Positions 9,134 to 18,550 of a stretch of DNA of 64,000 nucleotides are shown here, piece after piece. The translations under genes and the position numbers were made by a program. The stretch lies in NCBI GenBank assembly GCA_964609385.1, contig CAZSSM010000004.1:62001-126000 (forward strand), written 5' to 3'. Origin of the DNA: CAZSSM01 sp964609385 (GTDB lineage: Bacteria; Planctomycetota; Planctomycetia; Isosphaerales; Isosphaeraceae). The number at the start of each line of letters is the position of its first letter. Within the stretch, counting starts at the first letter, position 1. The notes under the pieces were generated by a model, which worked only from the letters and a program-made list of their open reading frames with translations, searched no databases and had not been told where the DNA came from.

Positions 9134-10006
9134 TCAAGCCGTCGGAGGTGAGGTCTGGGCCCGTGGTCGACGTCGACGGATCAGCCAACCGCTCACGCCG
9201 GCCAGACAGGACCAAGCCAGCCAGGTCGACGGCTCGGGAATCTGTTGTGGCAAGATCGGCGCGATCTGAGTGAGCGGGATCTGATCCTCCCCGGCGACGA
9301 TGTCATAGACCGTCCCGGCATAGGCGGCCACGCTGAACCCCTCGTCCAGCTCAAGCCCGGGCAACTCGCTGAATCGGGCGATCTGGAAGAGGACGTCCGG
9401 GCTCTCCGGTCCGGGCGACTGAGGCGCTTGGCCGAGGTGATCGGGCAACGGCTCACCGAATCCGAACGGTAGGGACGAGAAGGCCGAGTTGAACTTGGTG
9501 ACCTGGAAGTCGCTGAGATCGGAGCGATTCGGCACGCCGGCGACGACGTCGAACTCGCCCGAGTTGTTCAGGTCGAACCCGACGGCCAACATTTCGCCGA
9601 AGCCGAGATTCGGCACGTCGATCCCACCCGCGGCAATGGTCCGGGGATCAGCTCTTCCCGGATCGCCGTTGCCGTCGACGTCGCCGGCGATCCCGAAGAA
9701 GTTCACACCGACGCTCAGGACATCCCCACGCGGATCGTAATGCAGGCGGAGGTCCTTGATGTTCCAGCCGGTGATCCAGTCCTGCTCGGTGATCCAGGAG
9801 GCCTGGCCGACGTCCCCGGTCCTCGGTGCGCCGTTGGCGTTGGGTGAGCTGGGGATCACCAGCACATCGGTATTTAATAGGGGGTTGAGATCGATCTCGG
9901 CGTTGCCCGTCGACAAGCTCAAGGAGGACGCCTGGGCCCTCGAGATCAACCACGGGCTCCCAAGGGCCGACAGACCGATGAGACTCATCACCACGACGGC
10001 ACGCAT
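9134..10006 (-). CDS. PEP-CTERM sorted secreted protein
   Basis: A 290-residue exported protein. I use ATG 10006 (AAGGAGA 8 nt upstream), which opens a signal peptide (MRAVVVMSLIGLSALGSPW). The C-terminus carries a textbook PEP-CTERM sorting tail: IPEPST, then a hydrophobic span (WLAWSCLAGVSGWLI), then RRRRP. It would be processed by an exosortase, not visible here. The body has EF-like acidic segments (GDVDGNGDPGRAD, GFDLNNSGEFDVVAG). The body resembles that of the divergently transcribed neighbour at 10498-12177 segment by segment (see findings), so the two are probably paralogues with different sorting signals. Role unknown; likely cell-surface or matrix. Confidence 0.82.
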   Translation of the reverse strand: MRAVVVMSLIGLSALGSPWLISRAQASSLSLSTGNAEIDLNPLLNTDVLVIPSSPNANGAPRTGDVGQASWITEQDWITGWNIKDLRLHYDPRGDVLSVGVNFFGIAGDVDGNGDPGRADPRTIAAGGIDVPNLGFGEMLAVGFDLNNSGEFDVVAGVPNRSDLSDFQVTKFNSAFSSLPFGFGEPLPDHLGQAPQSPGPESPDVLFQIARFSELPGLELDEGFSVAAYAGTVYDIVAGEDQIPLTQIAPILPQQIPEPSTWLAWSCLAGVSGWLIRRRRPRAQTSPPTA

Positions 10007-10497
10007 GCCATGTCTCCTTCCTGGTCCTGGGCCGGGACGCCGAGTGCCGACGCCCACACCGTTCCGATTCGCGATCGCTCGAACCTCAAACGCTCCTCAG
10101 AGATCCTCTCCGAGTTGAGACCCAGGGGGGCGGAGCGTATCGAGGTTGTCCGACCTTGCCAAGGTTGAACGCCGGTCGGTTCCGAAACGCCCGACGTGCG
10201 ACCTCGCGATCGGGAACGTCATCCTTGGAATGATCGGCCAGGGGACCTGGTCGGCTTGATCGCGATATCCGTTGAAAGCCCTACTTCGGTCTGGGTGGAC
10301 GACCGACTTGGCTCGTTGGTCGTGCTCGGACCGACCGATCAAAATGCTGATGAGCCGACCCGTGACCATCTCGGGATCTCTCGAAGGTCCTGGGTTACGG
10401 CACCAACCGCTGACGTTCCCACGGATCGAGGACGTCGGGGATCGCGATGCGGGTCCCTCGAACCATCCGACGGACGAACGGTAGAAAGGAAGTCGCC
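10007..10497. other. divergent intergenic region, 491 nt
   Basis: No gene is supported here. The region separates the two divergently transcribed secreted-protein genes and must carry both promoters. A short perfect palindrome (ACCTT-GCC-AAGGT, 10153-10165) is the only symmetrical element I noticed. ORFs across it on either strand lack recognisable composition. Confidence 0.4.
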
Positions 10498-12177
10498 GTG
10501 ATCGCATGGCTGGCCAAGATCTGGTGTTGGTTGTTCGGCAACGCGAAGCGATCTCACGGTCCGACCGCGCGTCGGGGCCGCCGACTGGCCGTCTCGTCGG
10601 AGGCCTTGGACCGTCGTATCTTCCTGGACGCCGGATTCACCGGGACCTTCACCGGCAACGTTCTGGTCGACTTTCCGTTGACCGATCCACGGGTCGTCCA
10701 GGTCCCCACCGACGGCGGGTTCGTCAACCCGATCGAGAGCATCGAAGATGAAGAGATCCGCGACTTCCTCCTGGAGAACGTCCGGGTCCCGGGGATCTCC
10801 CTGGAGGCGGTCCGGCTCGCGTTCGACGACGAGACGGACGTCCTCAGCTTCGGGATCGAGCAGCCGATCGATCCACTGACGGGTCAGCAGGTCATCATCG
10901 CCGACGTCGACAACGACGGGGATGGCCAGGCGGTCGATCCGGTCCTGCTCGACGAATTCTTGACCCTATTCGGTGAGACATATGACGATATCTCGCTGGC
11001 ATCGACCGGCGAGACCGTAGCGGTCCGGCTCGACCTCGATAACGACGGCCTTAACGACCTGATCGCCGGGTTCCCGCTGGACAACCCGGCCGGCGTCGAC
11101 GAGACCCCCTTCCGCCTCGCACCGGCCGTCGCGCCTCCGGGTGCACCGCCCGACGCCCCCCGCGACTTCTTCGGCGAGTCCGACGAGTTCGAAGGTAATC
11201 TCGGGGCCGTCCAACTGGTCGAGACCGATCCGGCTCAGCCCAACTTGGAGTTTGCCATCGAGGGCTTCTCCGAGATCTTCGAGGCGGTCAACGGATCGCC
11301 CTTGGTCTCTGGAAGTCAGTTCCGTGTCGAGGCCTTCATCGGGTCGGACAACGACTTCCCCGGCTTAGAGGGCGCATTGACCCTGCCTCCGGTTGAGGTC
11401 CAGTTCGACGAGTTGCTGCCGCCCTTGACACCGCCGCTGTTGGTGAACCCCCATGCTCAGCGACACATTAACGGTGATCACGTCGGGTTGGTCCGGGCCT
11501 CGGTCTTGGGCAGCTCTGAGTTCGACGTCACCTTGATCGACCCTTCGACGGTCCGGTTCGGGCAGGTCGGCCTCGACGATCCGGCCGCCCCCATCTTGGC
11601 CTTCCTCCGTCGCGTCAACGCCGATCTGCAACCCGACGCCACTTTCGTCTTCCGGACAACCGATCTCAACTTCCAGCCCGGCCGACAAACCGCTCAATTG
11701 ACTGGCGAACTGGTCGGTGGTCGCGCGTTCGAGGGGACTCAAGAGGTCTTCAATCGCCAGCGGCTCTCGCCGGAGCTTCGCGACCAGATCATCGCGCCTC
11801 GGTTCAATTTCCTCCCGTTCCCTCAGACCCCGGCGACGGCCTTCAAGAACTTCTTGGGCGTCCCCGTCGGGTCGCACCGCGCCGCGTTGCGGCTCTATGA
11901 TCGATTGCCCGACTTCGAACCGGCCGCAGCGCCGGGAACCCCGGTCGCGGCTGGTCAGTTCGGATTGGCGACCCTCAACCCCGAACCGGCCCGCCCGATC
12001 GTCGGTGCGAACTCAGACTCCCCGGCCTGGGTTCTCCGCGATGCCTTGACCCCGGAACGCCCGGAAATCCCGGTCGTCCAAACACCGGAGGCGGTCAGAC
12101 AGGCGGTCTCGCCGCTCCGAGAGTCGCTTGACGCGTTGGCCATCGATTCGCTTATGCTTGACACCGGCGCCGAGTGA
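10498..12177 (+). CDS. secreted protein with planctomycete N-terminal LEP-type motif
   Basis: A 559-residue acidic protein. GTG at 10498 is preferred to the ATG at 10447 because AAAGGA sits about 8 nt before it and the arginine-rich upstream 17 residues look non-coding. Near the N-terminus (residues 20-50) is SSEALDRRIFLDAG after an Arg-rich stretch. This resembles the 'EPLEDRRLLA' type segment that opens many giant surface proteins of planctomycetes and probably marks export. Calcium-type acidic loops are visible (VDNDGDGQAVD, LDLDNDGLNDLIAG). The middle is related to the PEP-CTERM protein on the other strand. The last 200 residues are Pro/Ala-rich. Function unknown, probably surface-exposed. 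Confidence 0.72.
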   Translation: MIAWLAKIWCWLFGNAKRSHGPTARRGRRLAVSSEALDRRIFLDAGFTGTFTGNVLVDFPLTDPRVVQVPTDGGFVNPIESIEDEEIRDFLLENVRVPGISLEAVRLAFDDETDVLSFGIEQPIDPLTGQQVIIADVDNDGDGQAVDPVLLDEFLTLFGETYDDISLASTGETVAVRLDLDNDGLNDLIAGFPLDNPAGVDETPFRLAPAVAPPGAPPDAPRDFFGESDEFEGNLGAVQLVETDPAQPNLEFAIEGFSEIFEAVNGSPLVSGSQFRVEAFIGSDNDFPGLEGALTLPPVEVQFDELLPPLTPPLLVNPHAQRHINGDHVGLVRASVLGSSEFDVTLIDPSTVRFGQVGLDDPAAPILAFLRRVNADLQPDATFVFRTTDLNFQPGRQTAQLTGELVGGRAFEGTQEVFNRQRLSPELRDQIIAPRFNFLPFPQTPATAFKNFLGVPVGSHRAALRLYDRLPDFEPAAAPGTPVAAGQFGLATLNPEPARPIVGANSDSPAWVLRDALTPERPEIPVVQTPEAVRQAVSPLRESLDALAIDSLMLDTGAE

Positions 12178-12332
12178 CGCAATCTCGGTCCTCGATCGGT
12201 CGGGTGTCTCGGTCCCGGTTCCGGAATCCGTCCTCCCCTGCGATCTAAGCCGGTTGGGGAGGATTTTCCATGGGAGGGATTGCCGATCGATCCCTCGTCG
12301 AACCCTCTGTCATTCACGCGATCGAGCCTACC

Positions 12333-12596
12333 ATGAGCAGCGGTCGAGATTACACATCCCATCAACGCGGCATCATCAAGCGATATTATCAGAATTTCGA
12401 CACGATCAAGCGTCAACGCCTGGCTGAGTTGACGACGGACCTCTATCTCGCCGAGGGTGCGAAGCGGGAGCGACTCTGGAAGCAGGTCGAGCAGATCTTA
12501 ACCGCCATCGAATTCCCTGAATCGCGCATCCAGCATCTGATGCGTGAGAAGAACGTAACCGCCCTGGCGCAGATTCTCCAGGAATTGGGGAACTGA
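12333..12596 (+). CDS. small conserved-looking helical protein
   Basis: An 87-residue basic protein (MSSGRDYTSHQRGIIKRYY...). I place the start at ATG 12333; the frame is open for 21 further codons, but those lack protein-like composition. The sequence is mostly helical, with alternating charged and hydrophobic positions (RLAELTTDLYLAEGAKRERLWKQ), and contains no cysteines or membrane segment. It follows the large secreted protein by 155 nt. I do not recognise a family, though the composition is much more protein-like than the surrounding shadow frames. Possible DNA- or protein-binding helper. Confidence 0.6.
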   Translation: MSSGRDYTSHQRGIIKRYYQNFDTIKRQRLAELTTDLYLAEGAKRERLWKQVEQILTAIEFPESRIQHLMREKNVTALAQILQELGN

Positions 12597-13226
12597 CCAG
12601 AGCGAACGAACAAGCCTTGCGGTTTGATCGAACTGGTGAAAATGAGGACGATTCACGTTGTCCTCTCGGATCGGCGATAGTACGACAAGAACCTCTCCGT
12701 TCGTGTTCATGCAATTCACCCGCTCTTTCCGATCCCTCATTCAGTCTCTCGCCCCCTTCGGTTCACTTCGTGACCGACACCTCATTGGATCGCGAACGGT
12801 CGCCTCTGGTCCTCCGACGGGCCCGAAAGCGCTGGAGTCGTGTCGGTTCGCAACCGCCGCGACGTGGACTCCGTGACGCTCGATGGCGAAGCCGTTCATG
12901 GCGAATCGCGTCATCATGCTTGTCACGGATGGTGCACGGCACGTCACCAAGGCGTAGGGTCTCAACAAGTTCATCGGATCCGAACCAAGGTCCGATCCGA
13001 TGATGTTTCTCCATGTCAACGGCGACAATTCGCGTCGCGATCCTCTCGATCCCTCATTGCCTTGATGAACGCGATCACGTGTGTCAGGCAGACTCCGTGT
13101 GATCGCCGAAAAGTCGCCCTGGCCCCGGAGTTAACGTCGGGCTCAGTTGGTGATCTTTGGCCAGATCTGACCGGGAGAACGGATCGATGAGGGACCATTG
13201 GGGTGGAATACGCCAGTTTTAGCCTG
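12597..13226. other. intergenic region with no supported gene
   Basis: About 800 nt separate the 87-residue ORF from the XRE gene. Several 60-130 codon frames on both strands are Ser/Arg-rich and show no family features, so I do not call them. The right-hand end carries the promoter and operator described separately. Confidence 0.4.
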
Positions 13227-13258
13227 TTGACAGCGATCTAAAGACTGCGTAGTGTCAA
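13227..13258 (+). promoter_or_regulatory. promoter with inverted repeat overlapping -35 and -10
   Basis: TTGACA at 13227-13232 is followed, after 17 nt, by TAGTGT (13250-13255), a sigma-70-like arrangement. The -35 hexamer is also the left arm of a perfect inverted repeat TTGACA-20 nt-TGTCAA (right arm 13253-13258) that brackets the promoter. This is the layout expected for an autoregulated repressor gene, and the next gene (13423) encodes an XRE-type DNA-binding protein. A leader of about 160 nt would result. Confidence 0.45.
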
Positions 13259-13422
13259 GCATGACCGGGTTCTCCGAATCCGATCAGTCACGGACTTCGA
13301 CGGTCACGTCACGCTCCGCGGCGTCCCCTTCCTGTTTGATTTGGCGTGCTCTGTGGCACCAAAGGTGATACCGCCAACCGTCGCGAGCCGATTCCCCCCC
13401 CCGTTGGATGAAGGAGTTTCGA

Positions 13423-13929
13423 ATGTCACTGGCCAAGCGAGTGCGCGATTATCGTTACGCGAAGGGTTGGGGCCCGGATGAACTGGCCCAACGCGCCGGA
13501 ATCTCGCGGACGGCCCTGTACCAGATCGAGAGCGGGAAGACCGAGCTGCCGCGTGCCAGCACGCTCCGACGGATTGCCGAGGCCCTGGAAGTGCCGATCG
13601 ACGTCCTGCTCGGCAACATGGAAGACCCCTTGATGAAGCGTCAGATGGCTGCGCGACCGGTCGCCATCGAGACCGACGCAGCGAGCAATGGGGCCGCTCT
13701 GATCGGTGTTAGCAACGGTTACCCGTACGAGACCAATGAGGGCACGGTCAAGTTCGATCCCCACAACGGCCTGCACCGCAACGGTGACCTCTCCGTCGCC
13801 CAGCAGCAGGTGCTCGTCCAAAAGTTCCAGGATCTGCTCGAGACGCCGATGGCCGGCATGGTCACCCGGATGGTCGAAGAGGTCTACTCGTACCAGTTCG
13901 CCGACGTCGAACCCATCGCGATGAAGTGA
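13423..13929 (+). CDS. XRE-family transcriptional regulator
   Basis: A 168-residue cytoplasmic DNA-binding protein. ATG 13423 is chosen over ATG 13408 because AAGGAG lies 7 nt upstream and within the longer version. Residues 5-65 form a Cro/C1-type helix-turn-helix (VRDYRYAKGWGPDELAQRAGISRTALYQIESGKTELP...TLRRIAEALEVPIDVLL), with the recognition helix in SRTALYQIESG. The remaining 100 residues are not a known sensor domain and end in a helical segment. The upstream palindromic promoter suggests self-regulation. Target genes unknown; the following gene encodes a small secreted protein 109 nt downstream. Confidence 0.88.
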   Translation: MSLAKRVRDYRYAKGWGPDELAQRAGISRTALYQIESGKTELPRASTLRRIAEALEVPIDVLLGNMEDPLMKRQMAARPVAIETDAASNGAALIGVSNGYPYETNEGTVKFDPHNGLHRNGDLSVAQQQVLVQKFQDLLETPMAGMVTRMVEEVYSYQFADVEPIAMK

Positions 13930-14038
13930 AGCGATCGGCACGATTTTCCCAACGACTCCTCGTGGCGCGTGTAGGTTTGGGTCAAGGCATGAATCCCTTG
14001 AACCGACAACTCTTCGACGAACCGCCACGAGGATGTTC

Positions 14039-14530
14039 ATGGTCTATTTCGATCAGCTCGCGATCCGCACGTTGACGTGGGTTACCCTCAGTCTGTTTGC
14101 GGGTCTGGTGAGCGTCCCGACGCTTGCCCACTCCGAAGAACGACCGACCGTCGTTTCCAACACGGTCATCGTGACATCCCAGGTCCGGGCTCCGCTGGGC
14201 TCATTCGCGCCGACACCGACCCTCTTCCTCGGCGGGTCCGAATTTTCCAACGGCGGTTACACCCCGTTGAGTGGGTCACCCCGCCGCTCGATCCTTGTTC
14301 ACGGTCCGGTCTCGGCCTATCGTGCCGTCACCGTGACGCAACCTCTCGTTACGACCGATTTCCGAGGCGGTTTAACGGTCACCGAGGGATACCAATTCGT
14401 CTATCCGTATTACCCTCGAGTCTTCGATCCGATCCCAAGTCCCCGCCCTCGACTGAATCGGATCACCCCGACGAGTTTCCGCTCGCGGAGTTCTCGACCG
14501 AGCGGGATCAATTGGTACGACTTCCGGTGA
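14039..14530 (+). CDS. small secreted protein
   Basis: A 163-residue protein with a signal peptide (hydrophobic residues about 12-28, cleavage after TLAHS). Two ATGs two codons apart are possible (14033 and 14039). I favour 14039, with CGAGG 6 nt upstream. The mature part is rich in Ser, Thr, Pro and Tyr (SPRRSILVHGPVSAYRAVTV, QFVYPYYPRVFDPIPSPRPR) and has no cysteine. No family recognised. It lies downstream of the XRE gene on the same strand and may be co-transcribed or controlled by it. Confidence 0.6.
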   Translation: MVYFDQLAIRTLTWVTLSLFAGLVSVPTLAHSEERPTVVSNTVIVTSQVRAPLGSFAPTPTLFLGGSEFSNGGYTPLSGSPRRSILVHGPVSAYRAVTVTQPLVTTDFRGGLTVTEGYQFVYPYYPRVFDPIPSPRPRLNRITPTSFRSRSSRPSGINWYDFR

Positions 14531-14577
14531 TCGTAGCGCGCCTGGTTAACAGTCACACGTGAATTTCTCAGACCGAG

Positions 14578-16953
14578 TCAGTTACGGACACGGAGCTGAA
14601 GGTCACGATATTTCTGTTTCCACTCCCCTTCGAGCACGTCGGGGTAGAGCACCAGGGCCGAATCAAGTAGGGCCTTGGCTTCGCGGACGCGTCCGTCGCG
14701 GATCAGGGCGTAGGCCCAGCCGTAACGGGCGCGGAACCAGTCGAGCCGGCCGGGCTCGAGCCGTTGGCTCATCGACTCGAAGGTGGCGGCGGCCTGCGCG
14801 TTTCGACTGAGCGTGATCAGATCGTTTCCGAACTCCTCGAGTTGATAGGTGTCGAGCAAGCTCAGCGTGATCGGTTGGCGATCCAGCACCTCTTCAGCGC
14901 GATCGAAATTCGATTGTTCGATCGCCGTTTGCGATTGCTTGAGGGTGAGGAACGCCTGCTGCACGGGAGATAGCTTCGACGCGTCGACGTCATCCAGGAT
15001 CCGAGCGATCAGTGAGGCGTAGTCGCGTCGGATCGAGTCGACCGGGCTCGCGGAGCCGGATCGGCTCAGCCGATCGATCAAGGTCAACGATTCCTCGACG
15101 GTCAGACCATTTCGGAGCAGCGTGTATACCCGGTCTGCTTCACGAAATCGACTGAGTTGGGTTAGGGCATGGATCAGGTTGCTCTGGATCCGTCGACGGA
15201 TCTGGGGCGGGGCTGCACCGGCCAGCAACTGCTCGCTGATCCTCCGCGCTTGATCGGGATTGGACCGTTCGCTGATCAAGTTGAGTCGAACGGAGCGGAC
15301 CTTGAGGTCGAGTTGACCGGTCGGATCGTCGTCGCCGATCCGGGCCAAGCTTCGCTCCAGATGCGTGAAGGTTTCCTGATAGGCCGCGTCGGCTTCGATG
15401 TCTTGACCGCGAGACCTACGGAGGATCCACGTCGCCTCCCATGAGTCGAGGATCGCCTGCTGTGCGTCGAACCATCGAGGCGATCGGTCGCTGATCTCGG
15501 ACCAGGTCTGTCGTGCCTCCTCAGATCGTCCTGCCGATTCCAGGAGGTTGCCGAGCAGGTATCGGGTCTGATCGCTGGTCGGGGAGTCAGGAAACCGTGT
15601 GATGTGGTCCTGAAGCGCCTGTTCGAGGCGATCACGGATCCGAGGATCGCCGGCCTCCTCAAGTGCCTGGAGGTTGAGGATTCGCAACAGACTGATCTGC
15701 GGTGTCCTCGCGGTCCCATCGGGATCGAGGCCATCGAGTTGGTCGAGCGTGGTCAGGCTATCGGCCGGTTGTCCCATCTGGTAGAGGACCGCCGCGAGGC
15801 GAACGGTCAGGGCAATGACGCGTGAGGAATCGCCCTGGCGTTCGGCGATCCGACGCGCGGCCTCGTAGGCGTCGCGAACGTTCTTCGGCTCGTTCCGAAG
15901 CTGGTATCCGGCGACCAGGTATTCCCAATCCTCCACGGTCGCCTCATCGGATTCGGGGGTCCAGCCCGCCGCCGCCAAGAACCCGGAGGCCACCGATGCC
16001 CCGGGCTGCTGGGTCATTGTTCGGGTCAGTCGGATCAGCTCTTTGGTCGACCGATCCTTCTCTTTCGGGTCGTCCGAGGCGAGGTTCCAATCGGTCAGAG
16101 CACAACGGAGTTCCCAGAGCTTTCGCGACGCGAGATCGGGCCAGTCGGCCAGGGCGTCTCGGGCCGTACCGACGTCACCGATCCGCAACGAGACGCGGAT
16201 CCAGTCAGCCCGTTGACGGTCCTCAAGGAGGTCATTCGACGGATCGATCGCTTCGAGGGTCGTCCGGGCTTCTTCGACATGTCCCAGCTCCGCCAGAAAA
16301 CTGGCGCGGAGCAGTCGAACTGATATCGCCATCGAATCGGCATCGCTGCCCTCGTCGTTCGGCTCCAGGCCGTCGAGCTGAGCGAGCCCGCGTTCCCAGG
16401 CCGCGATCAGTGAGGCGGGATCGGTGGTATGAGGCGACCAGCGGGTCCGGGTCCAGAGGATCTGAGCGAGTCGGTAGCGGAGATCGCGACGGAGGTCTCC
16501 AACGACCGAGGAATCATCCCGCAACGGTTCGAGCGTTTCGAGGGCTTGGTCGAGCCGTCGGAGGGCAATGACGCGTCGGGGGTTGTCGTCGTTAAGGATC
16601 TCCGAGAGCGGTTCCCAGGCGGCAACGGTCGCCCATCGGAAGATCGCCGAGCGGATCCGGAACGGCGACGTCGAGGGATCCTCGGGATGCCGGGCCACGT
16701 ACCAATCGATCAGCTCGACCGCCTGGAGCCACCTCTGTTGCTGGTCCTCCACAGAGGTCGCCTCGAGGGCACGGCGGTCGAACCGGTTGACGATCGCCTC
16801 CAACAGGGCGGTCCGCTGTTCGACCGAGAGTTGGGGGTTGGCCAATCGTCGTCGGAGGTCCTCCAGCGCCGAGTTTCCCGCGCGGTCGTCGTTCGGAGCG
16901 CTCAATGACCCCGAGAGCAGGACCGTGAGGAGTGCCCAGCGAAGCATGATCAT
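14578..16953 (-). CDS. exported tetratricopeptide-repeat protein
   Basis: A 791-residue protein made almost entirely of helical TPR-like pairs after a short signal peptide (hydrophobic start MIMLRWALLTVLLSGSLS). I choose ATG 16953 with GAGGAG 9 nt upstream; a TTG one codon earlier is unlikely. Typical TPR cores such as ARTTLEAIDPSNDLLEDRQRADWIRVSL, FREADRVYTLLRNGL and YGWAYALIRDGRVREAKALLDSALVLYP recur along its length. Such proteins act as scaffolds in envelope complexes. The adjacent MFS gene starts on the same strand upstream, with only a 53-nt gap, so the two may form an operon. No more specific role can be given. Confidence 0.8.
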   Translation of the reverse strand: MIMLRWALLTVLLSGSLSAPNDDRAGNSALEDLRRRLANPQLSVEQRTALLEAIVNRFDRRALEATSVEDQQQRWLQAVELIDWYVARHPEDPSTSPFRIRSAIFRWATVAAWEPLSEILNDDNPRRVIALRRLDQALETLEPLRDDSSVVGDLRRDLRYRLAQILWTRTRWSPHTTDPASLIAAWERGLAQLDGLEPNDEGSDADSMAISVRLLRASFLAELGHVEEARTTLEAIDPSNDLLEDRQRADWIRVSLRIGDVGTARDALADWPDLASRKLWELRCALTDWNLASDDPKEKDRSTKELIRLTRTMTQQPGASVASGFLAAAGWTPESDEATVEDWEYLVAGYQLRNEPKNVRDAYEAARRIAERQGDSSRVIALTVRLAAVLYQMGQPADSLTTLDQLDGLDPDGTARTPQISLLRILNLQALEEAGDPRIRDRLEQALQDHITRFPDSPTSDQTRYLLGNLLESAGRSEEARQTWSEISDRSPRWFDAQQAILDSWEATWILRRSRGQDIEADAAYQETFTHLERSLARIGDDDPTGQLDLKVRSVRLNLISERSNPDQARRISEQLLAGAAPPQIRRRIQSNLIHALTQLSRFREADRVYTLLRNGLTVEESLTLIDRLSRSGSASPVDSIRRDYASLIARILDDVDASKLSPVQQAFLTLKQSQTAIEQSNFDRAEEVLDRQPITLSLLDTYQLEEFGNDLITLSRNAQAAATFESMSQRLEPGRLDWFRARYGWAYALIRDGRVREAKALLDSALVLYPDVLEGEWKQKYRDLQLRVRN

Positions 16954-17006
16954 CAACGGCGGCTCCTCAGATCAAAACGAAACGGACTCGATCTCGGCCC
17001 GAACGA

Positions 17007-18404
17007 TCAGACGGGCGCACCGGCAGGTTCTTCCTTCGTCACCACCGGGTCGTCCAACAAGCTCTTGGCGCTTTTGTGGGACGTGTCACGGAAAAGCACG
17101 AGGAAGGCGAGGACGGCCACCGCCGTGACGATCGTCGGCAAGCCCCAGATGTACGTCCAATCGATGTTGCCTTCCGAATCGACGAAGGTCTCGACCATGG
17201 GACCGGTGATCTTGCTACCCACAACGGTGCCGATCCCATAGACCAAGAGGATCAGGTAGTTCTGCGCACTGGCTCGAATATCATGAGGCGCAGAGCGATC
17301 GACATACATGAATGCGGGCACGAAGAAGAACCCGAAGGCGAATCCGTGCAGGCCGATCGTGCCGATGATCAGCGTCCAGGTGAAAGACCATTCGGTCTCC
17401 ATCCAGCTCGGATCGGCCATCGCGGAGATCCCGAAGCGGGTGATCCAGGCCGTCGCGCCCAGAATCATCGTCCACTTGATACCGAGCGTGAGCACGGCCA
17501 CCGGGACCAGGAACATCAGGAACAACTCGGCCCCTTGGCCGATCGCCATAAGCTGGCCGGCCCGCTCCTCAGGAACGCCCAAGGCGACGAGGAACTGGTT
17601 TTCCAGCGCGAAGTAGAAGGCCAGCATCACACCCACCAAGGCCGTGACGATCGTCAAGGTCGCGAACGACCGGTTACCCATCAGGGACAGGGTTTGGACG
17701 AGCGTGCCCCGACGGGCACCCTCGCTGATCTGACCACCCTTCTCGGCTGTGGCCGTTTCCAAGGATGGTGGGGTATGCGGGAGCGTCAAGCAATAGAGAC
17801 CGTAGACCCAGGACAGGACGGCCGGAAGCCGCAAGCAATCGCGCCAGGACGGCTCGCCGATCGTCCCGAACAGCGAGACGAGCCAGGGGTAATCGGCGAC
17901 CTTGAGAAAAGGCTCGTCGCCGACGCCGAGTCCCACGAAGTATCCAAAGGCGATACTGGTGACGATCCAGCCGATCGTTCCCCAAAGCCGGACGTAGGCG
18001 AAATAATCGTTCCCCTTTGCTCCGATCGCCTGGAACGAGATCGACTGGGTCAGGCCCATCGTCGGCATGTAGAGCGTGCAATAGCTCACCATCAGGCCGA
18101 ACAGCACTTCGAATCGGGTCGTGTAGGCCGCGGCCATCAGCAAGGCCCCGCCCATGATGTGGCAGAGGGCCATCAAGCGTTCCGAGGAGACCTTTCGGTC
18201 GGCAAGGTAACCGATCGTGAACGGACCAATCAGCGCTCCGAGTCCGTAGACGGTGAACATCCAACTGGTTTGGTCGGCATCCAGGCCGATCCCACCGCTA
18301 TCAGCCGGCCCCAGGAACCGAGCGAAGACTGGGAGCCAGAACGCCCAGATGGCATACTGCAGAAACATCATGGCCGAGAGGCGAATGTAGAGCAGGGGAC
18401 TCAC
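17007..18404 (-). CDS. MFS transporter, nucleoside:H+ symporter-like
   Basis: An integral inner-membrane transporter of 465 residues with about 12 hydrophobic spans. GTG 18404 is the start: GAGGAG lies 8 nt upstream and the first membrane span follows immediately (LLYIRLSAMMFLQYAIWAFWLPVF). The N-terminal 'R-L-x-x-M-x-F-x-Q-Y-x-x-W' opening, the YLADRK loop between TM2 and TM3 and the paired halves separated by a cytoplasmic loop near residue 230 fit the NupG/XapB-like or LacY-like group common in planctomycetes. Substrate is probably a nucleoside or small sugar, but this cannot be proved here. The upstream frame extension to 18578 is rejected. Confidence 0.87.
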   Translation of the reverse strand: MSPLLYIRLSAMMFLQYAIWAFWLPVFARFLGPADSGGIGLDADQTSWMFTVYGLGALIGPFTIGYLADRKVSSERLMALCHIMGGALLMAAAYTTRFEVLFGLMVSYCTLYMPTMGLTQSISFQAIGAKGNDYFAYVRLWGTIGWIVTSIAFGYFVGLGVGDEPFLKVADYPWLVSLFGTIGEPSWRDCLRLPAVLSWVYGLYCLTLPHTPPSLETATAEKGGQISEGARRGTLVQTLSLMGNRSFATLTIVTALVGVMLAFYFALENQFLVALGVPEERAGQLMAIGQGAELFLMFLVPVAVLTLGIKWTMILGATAWITRFGISAMADPSWMETEWSFTWTLIIGTIGLHGFAFGFFFVPAFMYVDRSAPHDIRASAQNYLILLVYGIGTVVGSKITGPMVETFVDSEGNIDWTYIWGLPTIVTAVAVLAFLVLFRDTSHKSAKSLLDDPVVTKEEPAGAPV

Positions 18405-18550
18405 GGTGGGATCTCCTCGGGCTCGGGCTGACCGCGTGACCTTTGCGTGCGGTCGACGGTTCGATGAGCCCTCGATGGCGGTGGGATCGAGCGGACGATC
18501 GCGGGGCCCGGGACGCTCCGATCTTCGCCCCTCGATCGGAAATGACTCGA

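Noticed and set aside
12617..13198. Several 60-128 codon ORFs on both strands
   Set aside because: No RBS, no hydrophobic or domain pattern, Ser/Arg-rich composition; treated as intergenic.
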